Below, piece after piece: positions 33,760 through 42,635 of a stretch of DNA of 64,000 nt. The translations under genes and the position numbers were made by a program. The notes beneath the pieces were generated by a model. It did no database searches. It worked only from the letters and a program-made list of their open reading frames with translations, and had not been told where the DNA came from. The stretch comes from Perkinsus olseni (lineage: Eukaryota > Perkinsozoa > Perkinsida > Perkinsidae). The stretch is taken from the NCBI GenBank assembly GCA_013115135.1, contig JABANP010000150.1, positions 42,589 to 106,588 on the forward strand, given 5' to 3'. Within the stretch, counting starts at the first letter, position 1. Each line of letters begins with the position of its first letter.

Positions 33760-36700
33760 CTAAGATCTCGTGAAGCCGCCCCGCATAGCCCCGGCGATGG
33801 TCGAGGACCACCCAGTCAGAAGGGAGGTCCCGCCGATGGCCGACCGACGCTGTTGTTCTGCCTGTTGTTGGGCCTTCATCGCCTGATAGAATATTACATC
33901 CAGCTTCGCTCCGCTAACAATTTTCCCACCTCTTCCCGCATGCCGAGTGTCTCGTAAAAGCTGGCCACTTGTTCCATGTCCTTACATTTGCCGACTAAAC
34001 CCCTGGCGAGATCAAACTGCTGATTTTCCAGCAGGAGCGCCACGATGGGTTCGAACCTGCGACCGACGATAAGTCTGAAATATCTTAGCTTCACCCGTGC
34101 AGTCCACAAATAACTCAAGCCCCAACCCACCCGATGGGCGGCCCTCCTGATCGCGCCGCAGCCTCAGCCATCTGCGCCAACTCCGAAAACCGCCTTGCAT
34201 TTACGAGGGCGTCCACTGCCACCTTCCACCATCGTCTATTATACTCAGGCAGGAGCTTGGCCTTCGTGAGCAGCCCTCGGGCCTCCTCGATCTCGCCGAT
34301 CGTCACCAACCGCCGTACGGTCTCCCACATCGACAAACCGACGAACTTATTACCGGCGGCACCCGTCCATCCCCGCATGGCCGACAGCCGTTCTAGCTGG
34401 GCCTGGGCTCGACACAGATCGCTCTCCTCCTGCAGGATGACAGCCGACTGCTGAGCACTGGCCTCCCGAGTAGTGCCGTAGACGGCCGAGAACTCCCCGC
34501 CGACGTTGCGGAACATGTCCGCTGCATCGCTCCGAGTGAGGACGCGGGATTGATCGGAATTTCGATCAGATCTGCCCAGTCGGGACCACCACCTTCCGCC
34601 ACCCCCGCTGGCCTCCTCCCTCGAGGCCTCGGCTACCGGTGCTGCGATGGCCGTCCGAAGCGCCACCGCGGCCGAGTGTTGGGCGACCGCTGAGGACCCG
34701 ACCAGATCCCGGAGTATGATCTTGATGCTGTCGTCATTCCTGAGCACACCGCTCCGCCTGTCCTGCTCCTCTCGCCACCGGTCCAGCACCAGCGCTGCGA
34801 CCAGGGCGTTCTCGGGTGGGGTGAGGTCAGCCTCCTTGCACGCCCGAGCGATATCATTGGCCGTGTCTTCCATGTCGACCGAGGACCCGATGATGGCGGC
34901 AATACACCGCTGGATGGAGTCCGGACTGCCGACCTCAACTGCCTTGCGGAGGGCTAAGGGCACGCTCCCAAGGGACAGCAGCAGTCCCACTGTTTGCTCG
35001 CTAGCTGCCGGAACTACCTCCCCAGAGGGGCCTTCCGACTGCTGCTGCTGGCCTCGGTGGTCCAGGGAGAGTAGAAGCTGTGATGCGACTGCTTGGCGAT
35101 TGTAGTGGACGCAGAGGCGGGCCATGGTGGCTAGGGTCGTTGGGGAGGACTTGAGGGGGTCATTGGAAGAGACGCCGGTGGACGCTGCTAGCGATTGATG
35201 AGGGAGGCATCTAAGGTTGAAGATGGTAAGATACAAAATAGGTCAGGTAGTAGACATCTACTTCAACTTGTCCATAATAGCCGTGAGTATCTCCTGTCAG
35301 TCATCCGTGTACTCGACGGTGATGCCAGCAGAGCATCCGCCCAACACTCTACCGCCGACGACGGGTCGCAGCCGAGCCACTCAGCGATTCTGAAGTAGGG
35401 AGAACATCACAGCAAAATAATCACATCAGCTCCTCACCTGAAAGCCAACAGCTGCTGGCCAGGCCTCTCTGCCACCTTAGATACCACCGCCCTCGGTGAC
35501 ATCAACTTCAACTGTGCGACCGAGGCCGGCATGTAGATCGGCGCCTGGGCCAGGGCGCTGCTGACCCGTACATACGCCGCGGCAAGCACCACCGCCTTGG
35601 AGATCGCCGCCATCCCTCCCGCCGTCGGGGTTGCCTGGAGGAAGCGCCTGCCGAACTGCGCTGCCCTCATCAGCTGCTCTATCCTTTGGCGGGCCTCTCT
35701 CGTCACCGGTGGGGTCTCCGCCACCGCCGCCTCAATGCAGCCGATGACCGCCCTCTGGAGGTCTGCCGTTGAGGCCTTCCCTCCTCTAAGTGCCCGTACT
35801 GACAGCTCAGCCCGCACGTCGCCGCTCTTGGCGTAGCGGTCGTACGCGTAGGAAAGGGTCGCCGGTGGGGACTTCGAGCCACCGAAGCCAAAGACAGCCT
35901 CGGTAGCCGGCCCAACCCTCTGGATGAGGACGGTCTGGTCCAAGTCGATGACCCGAAGCCCGTCCGCTTCCGACTGGAGGTGGACGCCGTGGCCGAACTC
36001 GAAGGGAGGGTCTACCCAGTAGTCGGAAGAATCCGCTGTAAAAGCAGGAGCTGTCCCTCCGAGGAAAATACTGTATTTCTCCCTGCGCGAATCCGTGACG
36101 TAGATAGCAACCGCGTCGTCGCCACACCAACTGACCGTCACTCTCGTGAACGTAGACATGGGGGAGGCCGCGTCCACCACTGAGGAGGGCAATGGTGGAC
36201 AGAACGGGTCCGAGTTCTCGGCCGTCGGAGGAGGGACTGCCGGCTGCCGTCGCTGAGCTGCTGCTACATCGCCAGGAGTGATGACCAGGGAGCCGGTGTG
36301 AGCTGTCGGTTGAACTGATTCTGGCGGAGGGGGTGGTTGGTGGTACTCCGGGTTGAGGTCGGGCGAGGTCGGTAGAAGGCGAAAGCGCCCACTGTCCGAC
36401 AGGAGGCCAACCTGAGGAACAGAAAGGTGACAGGGAGAAGGTAACCGTCACGCGCCCGGAAATTACCATGTGGCCGGAGAAGCTCTTGGCCATTGAGATG
36501 ACCACTCCCAAGGGTCGCCGAAAATCGACATTCCCGTCTTGCTCCGCTCCGCTAGACGTTGGTACCGTGAGAGCTCCCGTAAGGATCTCCTCTTGTCGAG
36601 CGTTTTTGTCCAACAGCAGCAGTCTGCCGCTGCTGGCCCCCACTCCGATGGCGGCCGCTGAGTCGTTGGTGACCTCCTCCACACTGACGAGGCATCGCAC

Positions 36701-37503
36701 GTCATTGCTGTCCCGACTAGGGGCCTCCAACGGCAGCACACACACCGGCCGAGTTCCCTCCGGCAGTGGCCCGTTGCCGAGGGTTATGAGGTTGAGGCCC
36801 GACCGCCAGCCGATGCACGCATGCACACGGCCCGCGGCTGTCACCATCACCATCCCGTCCGACCAGGTGCGGACCATCTCCACACCACCCTCTTCACGGA
36901 GGAGCTTATCCTGTGGGAGAGTGTACCGGTGTATTACACAGCTAGAGGTGTCAGAATGAGAGGCTGTTGTGGTGGTCGACAGGAGAGCCACTGTGAGGTC
37001 GGAGGACACCACGGCAAGGACGGTACTACTGCCGGCTGCTGAGGAGGGGGCGTCGATAGGGGAGTAGTTGGCCCACTGCAGGGCAAGGACGTCTTTGGTT
37101 GGTATGGGGATACAAGACAGCAGGGAACCTAAAAGATACTATCCGCGCTTCAACCTAAGATACCTTCCCCTCTACTACCAGCAGCAGTGTAAACTCTTAT
37201 GACAGGTCGGCTGGTGCTGTCGACTTCCTGCAGGACTTTGTCGTTTCTCACCACCGCCACTAGGCCGCCGAAAGCGTCACTCGCCACGATATTTTTCTCC
37301 GTAAAAATATCAGCTTTCCGGGCCCCCATCCACATCGAACTGACGGCCATGCCGGGTTCGCCCAGCCGTCCGGCATTCCCACAGGCGTAGAGCTCCCGGA
37401 CCCGATACCAGTCGGTACGGTTGTGGGCGCCCCCTAAGGAATACCAGAAATCGGCGGGACTGACGGTGTCACCCTTCGGGGAGGGCGCCTGCACAGGGGA
37501 CAT
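33760..37503 (-). CDS. VPS16: VPS16, HOPS/CORVET core subunit
   Basis: Core subunit of the class C tethering complexes for endosome-lysosome fusion; it binds VPS33. The start at 37503 gives MSPVQAPSPKGDTVSPADFW and, in the beta-propeller half, WYRVRELYACGNAGRLG, GGLVAVVRNDKVLQE, VRTWSDGMVMVTAAGRVHAC and EADGLRVIDLDQTVLIQRV. The alpha-solenoid half reads DLQRAVIGCIEAAVAETPPV, IEQLMRAAQFGRRFLQA, IAEWLGCDPSSAVECWADA, TMARLCVHYNRQAVASQLLL, ACKEADLTPPENALVAALVL, QAQLERLSAMRGWTG, NKFVGLSMWETVRRLVTIGE, FEPIVALLLENQQFDLARGL and KCKDMEQVASFYETLGM, ending GAMRGGFTRS at 33760. The layout and length match VPS16. Introns include a complete 35-nt family B copy (37129-37163), a family C copy near 33905 and a family A variant near 36450. 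Confidence 0.92.
37129..37163 (-). repeat. 35-nt family B intron in VPS16
   Basis: The whole intron is GTATCTTAGGTTGAAGCG followed by CGGATAGTATCTTTTAG. The family B core starts exactly at the splice donor. The ATCTT pair at its two ends is repeated. Confidence 0.85.
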
Positions 37504-37628
37504 GAGAAAAAAATCTCACTGGTTTCGCCGTTATTACTTCGGTCAAGTACTGAACGCAACTGATCGTGCGTGAAAAATAATATTACTTTTGCGGAGAATC
37601 TTACGAAACGGTTTGAGGTCGACCTCTC

Positions 37629-38257
37629 CTAACCTGCAATCTTGCGGTAAAAGATATACAAAATCGCGAGACCGATGGCGATGGCGATGGCGGTGAGGAC
37701 CATCCGGTTGGCCATCGCTCGACGGGCCATGGTGCTGATGGTACGACGGGCTGTTGCCAGGTTGGTGTCTATTTCGTTCAGATTGTTACCGGTACGCGAG
37801 ATGACCTCACGCTGGGACCTGAGGGGGGGGCAGATTCCGTCATGGTCGTCTAGGACACGAGGACGTAGCCCGAATGTGCCACTGGAGAGCTCCATACCAC
37901 ATTTCCCCAACATCAGGTATTAGTACTACCGTAAATCCGACATAACACCAACAGCAATGTCCTCGGTCTCCAAGGCTGTCTTCTTGGCGTCGCGTAGTTG
38001 GTTGGAGCTATCCCGCAACCTGTGGGGAATCTCACTGTTTCAGTAGCGGTCGAAAAAGCGATTGAATACATCTCGGTGGAGTCCATTAGCCTTTGTCTGT
38101 CTTCTTGATGGGATCGTCCCTCCTCCATCCGACTGCTAGCGGCGGCTCCGCTGTAGCCACGACTGTCCATGGTAGAATAGCTCAACTGGTAACTGTACCG
38201 GCTGGCATATAATAGGTCCCCGGATCGAACCCATCGCCCTTCATTTATATCAACCAA
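37629..38257 (-). CDS. Vti1-type Qb-SNARE, short form
   Basis: Tail-anchored SNARE for Golgi-endosome membrane fusion. The C-terminal exon reads SQREVISRTGNNLNEIDTNL, ATARRTISTMARRAMANRM and a single TM span, VLTAIAIAIGLAILYIFY, with two or three luminal residues; stop at 37629. The exon before reads SNQLRDAKKTALETEDIAVG, VMSDL, and the one before that MEEGRSHQEDRQRLMDSTE, fitting the start of a Vti1 SNARE motif. From MDSRGYSGAAASS the product is only about 125 residues, so the N-terminal three-helix domain of Vti1 is missing. Only 42 bp separates the open frame from the GalNAc-transferase stop, leaving no room for it upstream unless the exons overlap. The 5' end is tRNA-like antisense sequence. 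Confidence 0.75.
38166..38240 (+). repeat. tRNA-like sequence antisense at the 5' end of the SNARE gene
   Basis: The plus strand reads ATAGCTCAACTGGTAACTG (A box/D arm) and GGTCCCCGGATCGAACCC (T arm). It abuts the MDSRG start of the minus-strand SNARE and may be a 5' UTR intron there. Confidence 0.65.
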
Positions 38258-38298
38258 ATACGGCTATTCAAGAAACTCCCTAAATTCGCTTTCACAGA

Positions 38299-40382
38299 TC
38301 ACTGGTACGGATAGGCCTCCAAATGCCGGGACGTATCATAATCTGCAATAAAAACGCCCGCTGTGGGATTCGAACCAGGGACCTTTTGATTACCCATTGG
38401 TAGCAAGTTTCTGGACTTGAAGACGTCTTGGAAGCGGTTCATGAACCAATTAAAGGACTTGCACTGCAACTCCTGTCGAAGCGCCTTCCTCTTCGTGACA
38501 TCTCCCATGCCGCCCAAAACCTTGTAGGCGTGCTCATCAGTTTGGTAGTATCTGAGCATACCATAATTTCCCCAAATCATAACTCATCCAATATAATAAC
38601 CCACCTGTCCTTCCACTCGTCAAACCACACCTCCACGGTACCTGGCAGAGCAGCCTAAACCGTCACGCGCCACGAAATTCGGGATCTTACGAATCTTGTT
38701 GACATAGACTGTGGTGTCGTTGACCTTGTAGGGGAACTTCGGGTCGGAAAAGATGCGCCACTCGGCTGTCCCGGGCCACAACTATCTCGCCGCCGCACAT
38801 CCAAACTCGAACCTGGCAAGTCACAAAATATGAGCAGCTTCGCTCCGCTGTAACATCTCTTATCATTACTGATTGCTCGATATTCTCAGCGCCATAGAGG
38901 AGCATGTCGTAGTCGTACTCACCAGACTCATGCCACCACTTCTTAGTGATGGCGTAGAGGCCACCGCTCATCACAGGAACCTAACAGGATAAGTACCTCA
39001 ACCGCCATGCCATCGACCCAGGTTCGATTCCCAGTCGAGTCATCGTACCTCATCATTGCCGTCTTCAAACCAATCGAATTGCAATCCCCAGTCAAACATC
39101 ATCTTAGCGCCGGGCTCATCGCCGAGAACCTGCAACACTCATCTTCCTCGACCGATGCCCATCTCCCGGCGACTCTATCAGTTCCTGACCACCCCTGCGG
39201 TATTCGATTCAACGTCTCCCTCCCACCAATGGCGTACTAAATTCGTTAGTCAGCAAGATGATGATGGACCGTCGTCCGAGTCGAGAGTACCAGTACATGT
39301 ATGTCTCGGTCCAAGGGCAGCTCATCGCGGGAATTTCGGTGTGACTACAGACCCAAAATTCATCCTCATATCGCCGTCTTACGAATTTGCAGACACAATA
39401 GTAGTCGAGTACCAAATCTTCCCAGAATCGCCCTCACCACCTCCCAGGTTTCCCCGTCCAGCCGAGGTATAAGTGGCACCACCAGTCGTTTGTAGTTCTC
39501 GTTGGTGTTCTTGAACATCGGCCTCTCCCAACCAGGAGCGGGCTTAACATGGCAATCCAGGAACATCACCTGACGACGACGACCAACAATTTCGTGGCGC
39601 AGTGAGAATTATTAATCAGTCTCTATCCAGCTGCATCACGATGAGGGAATGGTGTGGTATGTAGAAGCAGCCGAGTGCCTCCTCCCCAAGTACCATATCC
39701 CCCACAGCAGCATTGGCGCCAGCCATCCGAGCTCTGATCAGACCCTGAGACTTCTCATGTCGAATGAGACGAACCTAAGGAACGGTCATGGCGGGAAGAG
39801 CCATAATGCAAAAAAGCATCTCTGACGAGTATTCACGTTATTCTGCGCGGTTACAGACGACAAAGGAAACCACCAGCAGCAGCAGCAGCGCCCTTCAGCG
39901 GAAAAAGGCAAATGTAATTGTCAAGGAAATGTAGGAGCTCCAACGTTGGCTGGTGATAATAGAACGAATTCGACGGTAAAATGCGTTCAATGAGTTAAGA
40001 CGGGTCCAGCAGAGAGTTGAGAAATGTATGGTACTACCTTGTCGCGATAGTCAGCCAGGAGTGGGCTCCATCGGAGGGATCGATCCATCGTCCACTAGAA
40101 TAATCTCCTTCAGTCGACGGCTAGGGGTGTTTTTAATGATAGAGTCCACAGTACCTGACAAAGGACGTATCTTTCACACCTGTGACATGCAAGTATCGAC
40201 CTCTTACGATAAAGATATTTATGCTCATTCCTTCCGACTAGTACGATACTCATCGTCTGGATGTGCGTCGGCCAGTGGAGGGACTCGGGTCCGCCGGGCG
40301 GCGTCCAAAGGGGCGTGAAGGAAGTCGGGGGCTCCGAGGAGATGAGCAGCCGATGGGCCCACTCGTCAGCGGCGCTCGACAT
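38299..40382 (-). CDS. Polypeptide N-acetylgalactosaminyltransferase (GT27)
   Basis: Golgi enzyme that starts mucin-type O-glycosylation by moving GalNAc from UDP-GalNAc to Ser/Thr. Conserved pieces: HIQTMSIVLVGRNE (family TSVIIVFHNE), TVDSIIKNTPSRRLKEIILV with DDGS, PLLADYRDK, the metal-binding D-x-H in FLDCHVKPAPGWERP, VVPLIPRLDGETWEV, the Gal/GalNAc-T motif MSGGLYAITKKWWHESGEYD with MLLYGAENIEQS and VWMCGGEIVVARDSRVAHLF, and the end of the catalytic domain DVTKRKALRQELQCKSFNWF. It stops at 38299-38301, 14 residues after a tRNA-like intron, so the usual C-terminal ricin-type lectin domain is absent. The Met at 40382 (MSSAADEWAHRLL) is preceded in the same frame by hydrophobic PYPFLLAVILGLQSSIL, so the true start is upstream. 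Confidence 0.85.
38343..38393 (-). repeat. tRNA 3'-half intron (sense) in the GalNAc-transferase
   Basis: 51-nt intron: GTAATCAAAAGGTCCCTGG, TTCGAATCCCACAGCGGGC, a T-rich end and TTGCAG. Its donor falls at the D-loop position GGGTAATC. Removal joins RNLLPM to DYDTSRHLEAYPYQ. Confidence 0.8.
39003..39046 (+). repeat. tRNA anticodon-to-T-arm sequence antisense in the GalNAc-transferase gene
   Basis: The plus strand reads CAACCGCCATGCCATCGACC then CAGGTTCGATTCCCAGTC. The CAACCGCCAT part matches the LRR-gene copy at 4034-4107. It lies in an intron of the minus-strand gene. Confidence 0.65.
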
Positions 40383-40909
40383 CAGTATGGACGACTGGAG
40401 GCCCAGGATAACGGCCAGGAGGAAGGGGTATGGGACTGAGAGAGAGGAATCTTTAGGTTGAGCTGGGAAGATACAGAACAGGTCAACACCGAGACCGTCC
40501 GTCCCATCTTACTGGTCGGCTTTCTGAGCTTATCATCCTCGGACTTGTTCCAATGCATGGCCAGCATGACATAGGGCGACACTGCGGCCAACAGGAGTGC
40601 CAATCCTCCCGTAACGCCACCTTCGACCTTAGATTCATCCGAAAGCTCCACCGAGGATAGACCGACTCGGTCCTCGACAGGCAGACCACCGTCGGCGACC
40701 GGCGTTGAGAGCCACCACTCCCTCAGCCACATCTTCCAGGCCCACACCAACAGCATCGGCACCGAGGGAAGGAGAAGGCGCACTATGAGCTCTCTGGGCG
40801 AACTGATGAACTGGGTGGCATCTTCGACGGGCGACGACCTAGCGCCGCGACGAGCGTCCGCAGCTGCAGTGGCCTTATGACCGCGAGTTCTACGAGTTGT
40901 GGGTGGCAT
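40382..40909 (-). CDS. Multi-TM reading frame directly upstream of the GalNAc-transferase
   Basis: An open frame from 40909 reads MPPTTRRTRGHKATAAADAR, two hydrophobic spans (ELIVRLLLPSVPMLLVWAW and GLALLLAAVSPYVMLAM) and HWNKSEDDKLRKPTSKMG. It then crosses a stretch with a reversed family B copy (40440-40490) and, in another frame, meets PYPFLLAVILGLQSSIL, which is open into the GalNAc-transferase. Splicing would give an N-terminal region with three TM spans on the enzyme; without splicing the frame ends at 40382, overlapping the downstream ATG by one base. The exact intron ends do not give a clean phase, so both readings are kept. Family not recognised. Confidence 0.4.
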   Translation of the reverse strand: MPPTTRRTRGHKATAAADARRGARSSPVEDATQFISSPRELIVRLLLPSVPMLLVWAWKMWLREWWLSTPVADGGLPVEDRVGLSSVELSDESKVEGGVTGGLALLLAAVSPYVMLAMHWNKSEDDKLRKPTSKMGRTVSVLTCSVSSQLNLKIPLSQSHTPSSWPLSWASSRPY

Positions 40910-41052
40910 GGTATTATCAGTGATATAAAAAGTAAAACCTATGCCTGGGGAGAGGAAAGATGCTGATTCTGTCGTCGCCCTGCTTCAACCTATGATATGT
41001 CGACAGGAAGTGCCACGGTGTGGGGAGATTGCACCTCCGGAAGGTGGAGAAA

Positions 41053-41120
41053 CAACTAGCGCAGTTTGGTTTTGTCGCTTCACAAGGTCCCAGGTTCGAT
41101 TCCCACAGCTGCCATTTCTA
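41053..41120 (+). repeat. tRNA-like sequence upstream of the Sec16-like gene
   Basis: The plus strand reads TAGCGCAGTTTGGTTTTGTC (A box/D arm) and AGGTCCCAGGTTCGATTCCC (T arm). It lies about 70 bp before the Sec16-like ATG and may be an intron in its 5' UTR. Confidence 0.65.
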
Positions 41121-41184
41121 CGTCGAATAAATTCATGGATCGAACTGTTCACTCATAACCCGCGTATTAGTTTGTGTTGTTATT

Positions 41185-42063
41185 ATGGCTTCCTGGCTTG
41201 CCCGATTGAGCGGGAAATCATCGTCAGAAGAGGAAGAGGAGCCAGCAACAGTGGCCCATATGGGCGGGGCCAACACAATGTAACCAGTATCCTTAGGTCG
41301 ACCGCGTATGATACGAAATAGGTCAGGATATGTGCCATCTCGCTAAGGTACTATGATGAAAAACGTAAACGATGGGTAGAACGAGGTAAGGAAGACGAGG
41401 TTGACGACGAAGAGGAATTGGGACCGCCGCCTATGGCCTTCACCAAACGAGAAGTAAGCGTCACCACCACCCCTCCTGCTGTTGAGTATTTTCCCTTCTC
41501 ATTAGACTCCAGCGGATACTGCCGCGGCGACGGGCAGCAACGACTTTATGGCCCAGATGACGCGACCAGTGGCACTCGGATCAGGTAGGAGCAGTGGTAA
41601 GAAGACTGTATTTTTCTATTTTGAATCTCAGCTCGATCCCGGTACGTCGACCCCTTTGCGAGCATGGGCGCTGGCCCTTCCAAGTCATCCTCGTCATCGG
41701 CATCAGCTCAGAAGGAGCCGCCCAAGCTCCTGCCGGCACCGAACCCTTTCGGAGGTAACTTCGTGTGAGTTGGTTGAGTTTTTGTGAGTTCAAATGCAGG
41801 TCTGTTGCCGGGCCCACCAGTACTTGCCGAAGAGAAGCCGTCCGAAGGAGGCGAGGGAAAGGCAGTGCCCTTGCCCGTACCACCGGACGATGACAAGCAT
41901 GGCGAGGAGGTACTGCTGGGGCTGATGGCGGATCGGCTAGGTCGCGTCTTTGCAGTCAATCGCAAGCCCGTCCAAAACGAAGCAGGTCGAGTCGTCATCT
42001 TCACCAGTATTGGATGAGGATCGGCCAGCAGAGAGCGCACCTCCTCCTCCTGCTGCTGCGGCT
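41185..42063 (+). CDS. Sec16-like C-terminal module
   Basis: Resembles the segment of Sec16, the ER-exit-site scaffold for COPII, that lies after its helical central domain. The start at 41185 gives MASWLARLSGKSSSEEEEEP, ATVAHMGGANTM, a 47-nt family B intron, then LRYYDEKRKRWVERGKEDEV (family pattern FYYD-KLKRWV) and LGPPPMAFTKRE. Next come TPADTAAATGSNDFMAQM, RYVDPFASMGAGPSKSSSS, KEPPKLLPAPNPFGG, LLPGPPVLAEEKPSEGGEGK and VESSSSPVLDEDRPAESAPP. The helical ACE1 domain of full Sec16 was not found upstream, so this is a short form or the N-terminal part is missing. It probably runs on into the next feature as one gene. Confidence 0.55.
41280..41326 (+). repeat. 47-nt family B intron in the Sec16-like gene
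   Basis: The intron reads GTAACCAGTATCCTTAGGTC, then GACCGCGTATGATACGAA and ATAGGTCAG. The family B end AATAGGTCAG supplies the acceptor. Confidence 0.8.
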
Positions 42064-42635
42064 GTTCAGGTGAGTTGCTTCTTGCGACTCTGTTTTTGGT
42101 GGATGGGTGGGGCGAAGCTCGACCATCACAATACAACCAGAGTGGAAATGCGACTTCAAGTTGGCCAGAAATCGTCTCTGGAAGCGGTTCGTTCCGGGGC
42201 CTAATTTTGAGCTTTCGAGGCTGCGTGAATATTATATTGATAACTGCTGGTAGTCCAGTCGGGAGACAACAGAGAGCGGCAAATTGCGAATCTCAACAGA
42301 ACAGAAAAATAGTGGCGATGGGTGGCGGGTTCGAAAACGCTTGCCCGGTGAGAAAGTGACTTCGGGGGACGTCAGCTCGATCGCGCTGTCAATCTGCCGC
42401 TCCTTCGTGAGAGTAGTACGGCAGCCGTACTACGGCTTCAACTCAACCCCACACATCCGAAGCCGTGATGGGGTGGGCGATGGGGCCATCTGGCTCATTT
42501 GCAAGCTTGGCTCGTCTTGGGGATATGCCGGTCTTCTTTCTCACTCTTCACGAGAATCAGCATACATTGGAGCGTCCAACGTAGCTCGGTGGTTGCTTCC
42601 GTGGAGCTGCACGATCGTCCCCCGGCTTTGTAGAA

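Noticed and set aside
40380..40384. TGATG stop-start overlap as an operon-like coupling
   Set aside because: This is a spliced eukaryotic genome; the overlap is best explained by an unresolved splice between the two frames or chance.
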